A stretch of 9,494 nucleotides of DNA, taken from the NCBI GenBank assembly GCA_027028805.1, contig JALVHX010000175.1:1-9494 (forward strand). Reading direction: 5' to 3'. The DNA is from Desulfurococcales archaeon. Lineage in GTDB: Archaea; Thermoproteota; Thermoprotei_A; Sulfolobales; Desulfurococcaceae. The notes below the pieces were generated by a model that ran no database searches, had not been told where the DNA came from, and was given only the letters and a program-made list of their open reading frames with translations. Each line of letters starts with the position of its first letter. The stretch's first letter is position 1. This document shows, in pieces, positions 4,935 to 9,494 of the stretch. The translations under genes were made by a program, and so were the position numbers.

Positions 4935-6305
4935 ATGGGCAGGCTCTTCGGCACAGACGGTGTGAGAGGAGTCCTCAACAAGGAGCTGACACCCGAGCTC
5001 GCGCTCAGGCTGGGGCTCGCCATAGGCTCCTTCTTCCAGGAGGGATCAAGGATACTTCTAGGCCGCGACGCGAGGAGCGGCGGAGACATGTTGGCGAGAA
5101 TAGTGGCCGGCGCGCTGACGGCGGCCGGCGTGAGAGTCTACGACGCGGGCCTGACCCCGACACCGGCCCTCCAGTACATAGTGAAGAACGACGGGTTCGA
5201 CGGCGGGGTCATGATAACGGCCAGCCACAACCCTAGAGAATACAACGGCATAAAAGTGATCGCGGCGGACGGGATCGAGATACCCAGGGACAAGGAGAGG
5301 GAGATAGAGGAGATATTCTTCCAGCAGAGATACAGGAGGGTTGACTGGAGAAGCCTCAGCCACGAGACAAGGCCCTATCCCGGGGTAAACGAGAAATACG
5401 TATACGCTGTGATCAGCCACGTCGACAAAGAGCTAATATCGAGACGGGGCTTCAAGGTCCTAATAGACCCCGCGAACAGCGTAGGAGCCCTCACATCCCC
5501 ATGGGTGGCCAAGCTCCTCGGCGCAAAACCAATCACACTCAACGGCCACCTAGACCCATGGTTCCCCGGGAGAAACCCCGAGCCAACACCAGACACGCTC
5601 ACAGACACGGCCAAGGCCGTCAAGGCCCTGGGAGCGGACCTCGGCATAGCCCACGACGGGGACGCGGATAGAGCGATCATAATAGACGACATGGGCCGCG
5701 TCCAGTGGGGAGACAGGACCGCGGCGCTCCTAACAAGGTTCCTCGCCGAGAAACACCCCGACCTACCCCGCAGAGTCTACACAGCGATATCTTCCAGCAT
5801 AGTCGTAGAGGAGGTTCTCCGCGAACACGGCATAAAGGTTGTATGGATGAAGGTCGGAAGCGTAGACATATCGAGAAGGCTTGCGGCGGAGGGAGGGCTA
5901 GCCGGCTTCGAGGAAAACGGCGGCTTCATGTACCCACTCCACCACCCGGTACGCGACGGCGCGATGACGCTCGCCCTCATGCTACAGCTCATGGCGGAGG
6001 AGAAGACGCCCCTCTCCCAGCTATACGACCAGCTCCCCCAGTACCACCTGATAAAGACAAAGATACCAATGACACGCGACAAGGCATTAAAGGTCGTGGA
6101 GAAGGTCAAAGAAGCCTTCAGGGGCGCGGGAGAAATGATAACGATAGACGGCGTCAGAGTGAACGCGGAGGACTACTGGTTCCTAGTCCGCCCAAGCGGC
6201 ACAGAGCCCCTGCTGAGAATAATGCTCGAGGCAAAGACCAGGGAGAAGGCCGAGGCGCTGCTCGCAAAGATAAAGTCTATAGCAGAAGAGGTGCTCAGAG
6301 AGTGA
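4935..6305 (+). CDS. glmM: Phosphohexomutase (phosphoglucosamine mutase / phosphomannomutase type)
   Basis: This 456-residue enzyme of the alpha-D-phosphohexomutase family moves phosphate between C6 and C1 of hexose phosphates. It supplies GlcN-1-P, Man-1-P or Glc-1-P for UDP-GlcNAc, glycan and glycolipid synthesis in the cytosol. The start is MGRLFGTDGVRG, typical of GlmM. The phosphoserine loop TASHNP places the catalytic Ser at 97; the Mg-binding loop DGDADR is at 241-246. The sugar-recognition loop reads FEENGGFMYP (325-334) where bacterial GlmM has GEESGH, a variant common in archaeal enzymes. The phosphate-binding RPSGTEP is at 419-425. All four domains and key residues are intact. Archaeal members are often promiscuous, so PMM/PGM versus GlmM cannot be fixed from sequence; the symbol is the family's. 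It is led by a TATA box at 4785 and a structured leader, and overlaps the Trm112-like gene by 4 nt (GTGA). Confidence 0.93.
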   Translation: MGRLFGTDGVRGVLNKELTPELALRLGLAIGSFFQEGSRILLGRDARSGGDMLARIVAGALTAAGVRVYDAGLTPTPALQYIVKNDGFDGGVMITASHNPREYNGIKVIAADGIEIPRDKEREIEEIFFQQRYRRVDWRSLSHETRPYPGVNEKYVYAVISHVDKELISRRGFKVLIDPANSVGALTSPWVAKLLGAKPITLNGHLDPWFPGRNPEPTPDTLTDTAKAVKALGADLGIAHDGDADRAIIIDDMGRVQWGDRTAALLTRFLAEKHPDLPRRVYTAISSSIVVEEVLREHGIKVVWMKVGSVDISRRLAAEGGLAGFEENGGFMYPLHHPVRDGAMTLALMLQLMAEEKTPLSQLYDQLPQYHLIKTKIPMTRDKALKVVEKVKEAFRGAGEMITIDGVRVNAEDYWFLVRPSGTEPLLRIMLEAKTREKAEALLAKIKSIAEEVLRE

Positions 6306-6700
6306 AATACTGGGCCCTAGACCTGCTGAGATGCCCATCCTGCAAACACTACCCCCTAAAAATAATAGTTTTCCAACAACACGAGATAGAAGCACCGGTT
6401 ATAAGATACGAGAAACCAGTATGCAGGAAACACTGCGGCTACCTGGGAAAACCCGTGAAACAAGGCGAGAACTATCCATGCGAGAAATGCCTCCGCATAG
6501 AAATAGATGAGGGAATAATCTACTGCCCAGTATGCCTCCACTGGTACCCCATAAGAAACGGCATACTCGTAATGATGCCCGACAAGAAGAGAAACAAGCA
6601 GCGCGACATAGAGTTCCTAATCAAACACAGAGACAAGATACCGCCGGAAATACTCGAGAAAGGAAAACCATACAACCTCTCAGAGACGCCGGGACAGTAA
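6302..6700 (+). CDS. Trm112-like zinc protein
   Basis: The 132-residue product matches the Trm112/UPF0434 family: it starts KYWALDLLRCPSC and ends its core with YCPVCLHWYPIRNGILVMMPD (residues 74-94). Trm112 is a small zinc protein that binds and stabilises several SAM-dependent methyltransferases acting on tRNA, rRNA or translation factors. Four Cys pairs are present: C11/C14, C41/C45, C60/C63 and C75/C78. The outer pairs correspond to the family zinc site; the two inner pairs sit in an insert of about 50 residues and could bind a second zinc. Residues 95-132 form a charged tail (KKRNKQRDIEFLIKHRDKIPP). The GTG start at 6302 overlaps the phosphohexomutase stop as GTGA, so it is translated by coupling. 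The same frame stays open far upstream through the mutase gene, but that part is Arg/Pro-rich shadow. Partner enzymes are not in the window. Confidence 0.82.
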   Translation: MKYWALDLLRCPSCKHYPLKIIVFQQHEIEAPVIRYEKPVCRKHCGYLGKPVKQGENYPCEKCLRIEIDEGIIYCPVCLHWYPIRNGILVMMPDKKRNKQRDIEFLIKHRDKIPPEILEKGKPYNLSETPGQ

Positions 6701-6740
6701 AAAGAAAACACGCTGCCCGAGACACCGGCTCCTTCTTGGA

Positions 6741-6750
6741 AAATATAATA
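6741..6750 (+). promoter_or_regulatory. TATA box of the DUF2153-like gene
   Basis: AAATATAATA is a good archaeal TATA element. Initiation about 26 nt downstream (near 6770) gives a 5' leader of about 30 nt before ATG 6800. The gene is therefore probably transcribed apart from the glmM-trm112 pair. Confidence 0.6.
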
Positions 6751-6799
6751 GGAGTAAACACATCATAATCTAACCCATACACAGGCAACGGTGAAAACC

Positions 6800-7201
6800 A
6801 TGAGCGAAATATCCCTCCCCAACCTCGACGCCTGGGTCAAGAAGCAGAAAGAGGTTCTCGAGAGCTTCAAGAAAGCGGGAGAAAACATAGAAGAACTAGA
6901 CAGGCTCGACCTAGTCGTCCTCAACAGAGCCGCGTTCCAGCACATGGCTAAGACCATAACAGCCTTCGACCAATGGCTACAGGAGCCCTTCGTCATAAGC
7001 CACATGCCCCGGGAAATGCTCGTAGACGTATGGGTCACCGTGAGAGAAATACTGTTCAAGCTCCTCGAACTAGACATAAGACACACAAGCCAGTTCAAGG
7101 AACACGTAGAAAAACTAGCCGCAGAAGGAAAACTCAACCCAATACTCTCCCCCGGAAAAGAAGAGACAAGAAGAAGAATCAGCATACAGACATCAATATA
7201 G
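6800..7201 (+). CDS. Conserved archaeal protein, probably DUF2153
   Basis: This 133-residue all-helical protein looks like the archaeal DUF2153 family (recalled from family appearance, not searched). Its function is unknown. Distinct blocks are NLDAWVKKQKEVLESFKK (8-25), FQHMAKTITAFDQWLQ (46-61), HMPREML (68-74) and LDIRHTSQFKEHVEK (91-105). Conserved-looking His, Asp and Trp residues (His48, Asp57, Trp59, His68, His95, His102) could bind a metal or nucleotide, but no known motif is met. The last 20 residues are a basic, probably disordered tail. ATG 6800 is chosen because GGTGA (6790-6794) ends 5 nt upstream; an in-frame GTG at 6791 overlaps that site and would add three residues. It has its own TATA box and is followed by a 408-nt convergent gap. 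Coding-strand use is T-poor and A/C-rich. Confidence 0.78.
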   Translation: MSEISLPNLDAWVKKQKEVLESFKKAGENIEELDRLDLVVLNRAAFQHMAKTITAFDQWLQEPFVISHMPREMLVDVWVTVREILFKLLELDIRHTSQFKEHVEKLAAEGKLNPILSPGKEETRRRISIQTSI

Positions 7202-7207
7202 ACACAC

Positions 7208-7221
7208 AGGCCGGCCGGCCT
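7208..7221. repeat. 14-bp perfect GC palindrome after the DUF2153-like gene
   Basis: AGGCCGGCCGGCCT is its own reverse complement and starts 7 nt after the stop codon at 7201. As RNA it would fold as AGGCC-GGCC-GGCCT. It may be an mRNA 3'-end stabiliser or just a nested GGCC repeat; no T-run follows directly. Confidence 0.6.
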
Positions 7222-7380
7222 CAACAACAGAGAGACCAAATCATTTCTCAAAAACCCTGGCATGGAACAAGACAGGGCACGGGAAACAAGACCATACACA
7301 ACCACGCCTCATACAGCCCTATGCAACGCGGCGGCGCAGACACTGTTCCCGTAGAGAACACGGGGGTAGAAGCGCTATCC

Positions 7381-7399
7381 CTATAATTATCGATTATAG
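7381..7399. repeat. AT-rich inverted repeat, 7-bp arms
   Basis: CTATAATTATCGATTATAG has perfect arms CTATAAT/ATTATAG around a 5-nt centre. It sits at the sharp change from GC-rich to AT-rich sequence in the convergent gap. It could be a protein-binding site or an unwinding element; there is no promoter or gene start beside it, so its role is unknown. Confidence 0.6.
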
Positions 7400-7524
7400 A
7401 ATTGCATTAATGATCCTATCGTTTCCGTCTCTAAGGTGTTTTTAGGCAAAGAACCCTGTTATGAAATAATATTCTCTAAATCATTGCCCTATGCCCGGAG
7501 GAAAATATACTGATATAGGGTGAA

Positions 7525-7552
7525 TAAAAAGAGTTAATAAAAGCATAAAATA
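7525..7552 (-). terminator. T-run terminator of the 9025-7610 operon
   Basis: Read on the - strand, this segment has three T-runs in an AT-rich context: T4 at 7550-7547, T4 at 7542-7539 and T5 at 7530-7526. They begin about 60 nt after the stop codon at 7610. This is the usual form of an archaeal terminator. Confidence 0.5.
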
Positions 7553-7609
7553 GTATAGAGGAACGATATATGTATCCCCATCGTGTGGTGCGGGGGCCCT
7601 CGACGCGTT

Positions 7610-8083
7610 CTAGAAGAATCTGCGCCTCCGCCTCGGCCTCCTGAGGCTTAGCTCAACCTCCGTGTCTATTGGCGTGACTTTCACGCGGAGCTCCTCGACG
7701 AGCTTCTTTATCTTATCCTTCTCCTCATCGCTTATTATTGGTAGAACGTGTTTCTCCAGGAACTCCTTGCCCTGGCTGGTTAAAACGATCTTTTTCCTGG
7801 GATTGGTCTCGGTGAGGCCTACATAGAGGAGGGCTACGAGATCGTTGTGTAGTTCTCGGCTGCTAGGGGTCTGGCCGAGCATGACGAAGCTATAGCCGAG
7901 GTCGTAGCCGGCCTCCTTCATATAGTATATAAGGTATTTCAACGCCTTCTCGGATAACCCGCCGGATTCATTGATAACGTATAACAGCTTCAGTTTCCTC
8001 GGATCCTTCTTTATATCCTCTATCGTTATAACGGGCCTGGAGATTATTTTCAGCTCCTTCGTCTTGCCGGCAGGCTTCGACAC
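7610..8083 (-). CDS. Winged-helix-like protein with arginine-rich tail
   Basis: I do not recognise a named family for this 157-residue basic protein. Residues 31-112 look like a winged-helix domain: helices around LKLLYVINE, SEKALKYLIYYMKEAG and SRELHNDLVALLYVGL, then a wing and closing helix TNPRKKIVLTSQGKEFLEKH. This is the layout of PadR/MarR-type DNA-binding folds. A charged linker (SDEEKDKIKKLVEELRVKV) leads to a C-terminal tail, LSLRRPRRRRRFF, with eight Arg that could contact DNA or RNA. It could be a transcription regulator or nucleoid protein; it could also use the fold for protein contacts with its membrane-protein partner. GTG at 8083 has GGGTG 7 nt upstream. It lies 24 nt after the membrane-protein gene and is surely in the same operon. 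Confidence 0.75.
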   Translation of the reverse strand: MSKPAGKTKELKIISRPVITIEDIKKDPRKLKLLYVINESGGLSEKALKYLIYYMKEAGYDLGYSFVMLGQTPSSRELHNDLVALLYVGLTETNPRKKIVLTSQGKEFLEKHVLPIISDEEKDKIKKLVEELRVKVTPIDTEVELSLRRPRRRRRFF

Positions 8084-8107
8084 AGCTATGCACCCTAAAC
8101 AAATAAT

Positions 8108-9025
8108 TTATGCGGAGGCCTTCTTAAAGCTCTTTACCTCATCCAACAACTTGCGGAGAGCAGCGTCCCTCATAAAACCGGACATTATGAGCAGAGATAA
8201 TCTATAGCTAAGATACTCTCTCCCAGCCTCCCCGTAGAGCTCCCTGTAGGCCTCCAGAAGCTCCCCATAAATATCCTTATCCTGCGAACCCCTATCCGAG
8301 GCCTCGCCCATGGGGGATGGTGTGAGAAGCATTGACATGAAATCATTTATCTTCCTAGCAGTCTTCTCGCTGCCAGCGCTCCTAGCCACGTGTATATAGC
8401 TTATAGAGAGTATTGTTGAGACCATATAGAAGGTTATGAGCAGCGTGGCGGCGCTCATCTCCGCGGCCCCGGGAGCCGATGAGGCCGCGAGGAGGGCCGA
8501 GTACATGGCTATAATGCCTGCGACAGCCCCGAGTATGCTCCCCGCCCAGAGGCTACGCGTCATCAGGAGAAACGATGCTGCGGCCAACACGGCGGCAGCC
8601 GCGGCCTCCGGCAGCCCCGACGCCCCTATCGCGAGCACCTGGTAGGCTACGCCAGCCACTATTATGGCCGGGGGCATCGAGGCTATCAGTAGAACCCTCC
8701 TCCTCTCCCCGCGGCAGACGCGCTCATACTCCTCAACAGCCTCCTCGAGGCCCCGGAGCATGCTCCTCAGATCCTCTGGGCCAGCCCTACCCTCCGAGAA
8801 AGCCGCATAGGTCTCGCGTAGTATATTAAACCTGTACACGAGCTTCTCAACCGCGCCGCCATACCTCCTGGTGGGCAGGGGAGGCGGCTGTATACCCCGG
8901 AGACGCTCCAGTAGATCACCCAGTCTTACACGCAGGTTCTCGTCAACCACACCGCTTATCTCCCGCAGAAAACCCTCAAGCTCCCCCACGATCCTCTCAT
9001 GGATAACCCTGCCCGGCGACGACAA
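8108..9025 (-). CDS. Hypothetical membrane protein with four predicted helices
   Basis: The 305-residue protein is not one I can name. Residues 1-110 are a soluble, mostly helical domain (coiled-coil-like around 8-45 and 58-110) with a QPPPLPTRR hinge at 46-54. Four hydrophobic segments follow at about 111-134, 138-155, 159-182 and 191-213, very rich in Ala. Residues 214-305 are again soluble and helical (YGELLEAYRELYGEAGREYLSYRLSLLI). With an even number of membrane helices both soluble parts would face the same side, probably the cytoplasm. No enzyme, transporter or secretion motif is seen. The start is TTG 9025 in a poor ribosome context; GTG 8986 is a possible alternative. A TATA box about 40 nt upstream supports a short leader. 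It is followed by a winged-helix-like gene, a possible membrane sensor/regulator pair by inference only. Confidence 0.75.
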   Translation of the reverse strand: MSSPGRVIHERIVGELEGFLREISGVVDENLRVRLGDLLERLRGIQPPPLPTRRYGGAVEKLVYRFNILRETYAAFSEGRAGPEDLRSMLRGLEEAVEEYERVCRGERRRVLLIASMPPAIIVAGVAYQVLAIGASGLPEAAAAAVLAAASFLLMTRSLWAGSILGAVAGIIAMYSALLAASSAPGAAEMSAATLLITFYMVSTILSISYIHVARSAGSEKTARKINDFMSMLLTPSPMGEASDRGSQDKDIYGELLEAYRELYGEAGREYLSYRLSLLIMSGFMRDAALRKLLDEVKSFKKASA

Positions 9026-9059
9026 GGCCGCATCATGCCCCCAGAAACATCACCTAGAG

Positions 9060-9070
9060 AGCATATATAG
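9060..9070. promoter_or_regulatory. Bidirectional TATA element
   Basis: The near-palindromic AGCATATATAG sits between the membrane-protein gene (-) and the candidate C/D RNA (+). Initiation about 26 nt either side gives about 9040 on the - strand, 15 nt before TTG 9025, and about 9092 on the + strand, just before box C at 9102. A second AT-rich box (GATAATAAAG, 9075-9084) is close by. Confidence 0.5.
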
Positions 9071-9094
9071 GGGAGATAATAAAGGGTATCCACG

Positions 9095-9175
9095 ACAGGC
9101 CATGATGAGGTCAGAGGAGAAGAGGCCCCTAAGGGGCGGGGGCCCATGACGCTCTTCAGCGGCAACTGAGCCCTC
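9095..9175 (+). ncRNA. Candidate C/D box guide sRNA
   Basis: Box C ATGATGA is at 9102-9108 and box D CTGA at 9166-9169. They are flanked by GGC (9098-9100) and GCC (9170-9172), which can form the outer stem of a kink-turn. A C'-like ATGACGC (9146-9152) is followed by a 13-nt guide, CTCTTCAGCGGCAA minus its first base, directly before box D, the right spacing for a 2'-O-methylation guide. Against it: no canonical D' box follows the first guide (only CTAA at 9129-9132), and a hairpin GCCCC-TAA-GGGGC (9125-9137) makes the C-to-D distance (57 nt) longer than usual. The predicted + start site near 9092 fits. C/D RNAs guide rRNA and tRNA methylation by fibrillarin; the target is unknown. Confidence 0.35.
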
Positions 9176-9270
9176 CCCCTAAACAGCTTGGAGAGGCAAG
9201 CAATTTTATTCCGCGTAAAGAAATATCGATTAAGCCAAGACAACGCCTTATCCCGGATAACCAATAAAGC

Positions 9271-9282
9271 CTCCTCGAGGAG
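9271..9282. repeat. 12-bp palindrome upstream of the TIP49 gene
   Basis: CTCCTCGAGGAG is a perfect palindrome 36 nt before the GTG start at 9318. It may be an operator. Its CCTCC can also pair with GGAGG of the ribosome site at 9304-9308. Either role is unproven, and such sequences are common in GC-rich DNA. Confidence 0.4.
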
Positions 9283-9300
9283 AACACGTGCATCACCACT

Positions 9301-9310
9301 GGGGGAGGTG
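9301..9310 (+). promoter_or_regulatory. Ribosome binding site of the TIP49 gene
   Basis: GGGGGAGGTG ends 7 nt before GTG 9318. It is among the strongest ribosome sites in the window and fixes the start. An AT-rich box CAATTTTATT at 9201-9210 is the likeliest promoter; its T4 run may also end the candidate C/D RNA. Confidence 0.65.
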
Positions 9311-9317
9311 GCTGGGC

Positions 9318-9494
9318 GTGAGCGGCGAGGGGAGATTCATAGTAGAGGTCTTCAGGAGAATAGGGGCCCATAGCCATATAAGAGGGCTAGGCCTCGACGA
9401 GAAGGGGCGCGCAAAGCCCGTGGGAGACGGGCTCGTAGGCCAGAGGGAGGCGCGCGAAGCGGCCGGCATAGTTGTCAAGATGATAAGGGAGGGG
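9318..9494 (+). CDS. TIP49/RuvB-like AAA+ ATPase, N-terminal part (cut by window end)
   Basis: Only the first 59 residues are inside the window. The block [18 protein letters not shown] followed by [19 protein letters not shown] is the well-known N-terminus of TIP49 (RuvBL1/RuvBL2, pontin/reptin) proteins. It precedes the Walker A loop, which lies beyond the end of the window. TIP49 proteins are hexameric AAA+ ATPases; in eukaryotes they act in chromatin remodelling and box C/D snoRNP assembly, and in archaea their job is little studied. GTG at 9318 is fixed by the ribosome site at 9301-9310. The region upstream contains a candidate C/D box RNA on the same strand, an intriguing but unproven link. 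No defect is visible in the part present. Confidence 0.92.
   Translation, partial: MSGEGRFIVEVFRRIGAHSHIRGLGLDEKGRAKPVGDGLVGQREAREAAGIVVKMIREG

Larger units (their letters stand above)
7202..7609. other. Non-coding convergent gap of 408 nt
   Basis: I find no credible gene here on either strand. The left half (7202-7380) is GC-rich and A/C-rich, like the preceding gene. It holds a 14-bp palindrome (7208-7221) and a possible hairpin CCCGT-AGAGAAC-ACGGG (7348-7364). The right half (7381-7560) is AT-rich, with an inverted repeat (7381-7399), a T5 run on the + strand (7439-7443) that may stop the upstream + transcript, and T-runs on the - strand that may stop the opposite operon. No tRNA, C/D box or IS end was seen. 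Confidence 0.7.

Noticed and set aside
5705..6301. Upstream extension of the Trm112-like frame through the phosphohexomutase gene
   Set aside because: It is Arg/Pro/His-rich shadow of glmM codons; GTG at 6302 with GTGA coupling gives the normal family N-terminus.
9146..9169. Tiny ORF ATG...TGA encoding MTLFSGN
   Set aside because: Seven codons, no proper ribosome site. The same bases fit the C' and D boxes of the candidate RNA better.

Overview
The window looks like chromosomal DNA of a hyperthermophilic crenarchaeon (Thermoproteota, probably Desulfurococcales/Pyrodictiaceae-like; the exact genus cannot be told). The reasons are GTG, ATG and TTG starts behind GGAGGTG-type ribosome sites, archaeal TATA boxes, a CRISPR repeat ending in ATTGGAAG (the crenarchaeal ATTGAAAG-type handle), and an archaeal gene set: RNase HII, PAC2, Hsp20, archaeal phosphohexomutase, a Trm112-like protein and a TIP49/RuvB-like ATPase.

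Layout. 1-797: leader-distal end of a CRISPR array with 12 good 24-nt repeats, 11 complete spacers and one decayed terminal repeat; no cas gene is visible. 765-911: a 147-nt stretch with no C on the + strand. 895-4170 (- strand): a compact operon-like run, in transcription order an unknown protein, an endonuclease IV-like TIM barrel, rnhB, a PAC2 protein and an Hsp20. 4171-4329: divergent promoter region. 4330-4737 (+): a very acidic unknown protein. 4738-4934: promoter and GC-rich, foldable leader of the next gene. 4935-6700 (+): phosphohexomutase (glmM-like) overlapping a Trm112-like zinc protein. 6800-7201 (+): a small conserved archaeal protein, probably DUF2153. 7202-7609: non-coding convergent gap with palindromes and a terminator. 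7610-9025 (-): an unknown four-helix membrane protein followed by a winged-helix-like protein. 9026-9317: divergent region with a candidate C/D box sRNA. 9318-end (+): start of a TIP49-family AAA+ ATPase, cut by the window edge.

How the genes fit together. The - strand operon joins nucleic-acid repair (RNase HII, endonuclease IV-like barrel) with protein quality control (PAC2, Hsp20). The glmM-trm112 pair is translationally coupled (GTGA overlap) but joins sugar-phosphate metabolism to a methyltransferase cofactor, which is probably only co-expression.

The most unusual signals are compositional and regulatory, not a new gene system. There is a sharp switch from a G+T-rich to an A+C-rich + strand near 1.1-1.5 kb, and the decayed CRISPR repeat records substitutions only in the A/C to G/T direction. 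The glmM leader can fold over its own ribosome site, and there is a candidate C/D RNA. No clear new defence system or mobile element is present.
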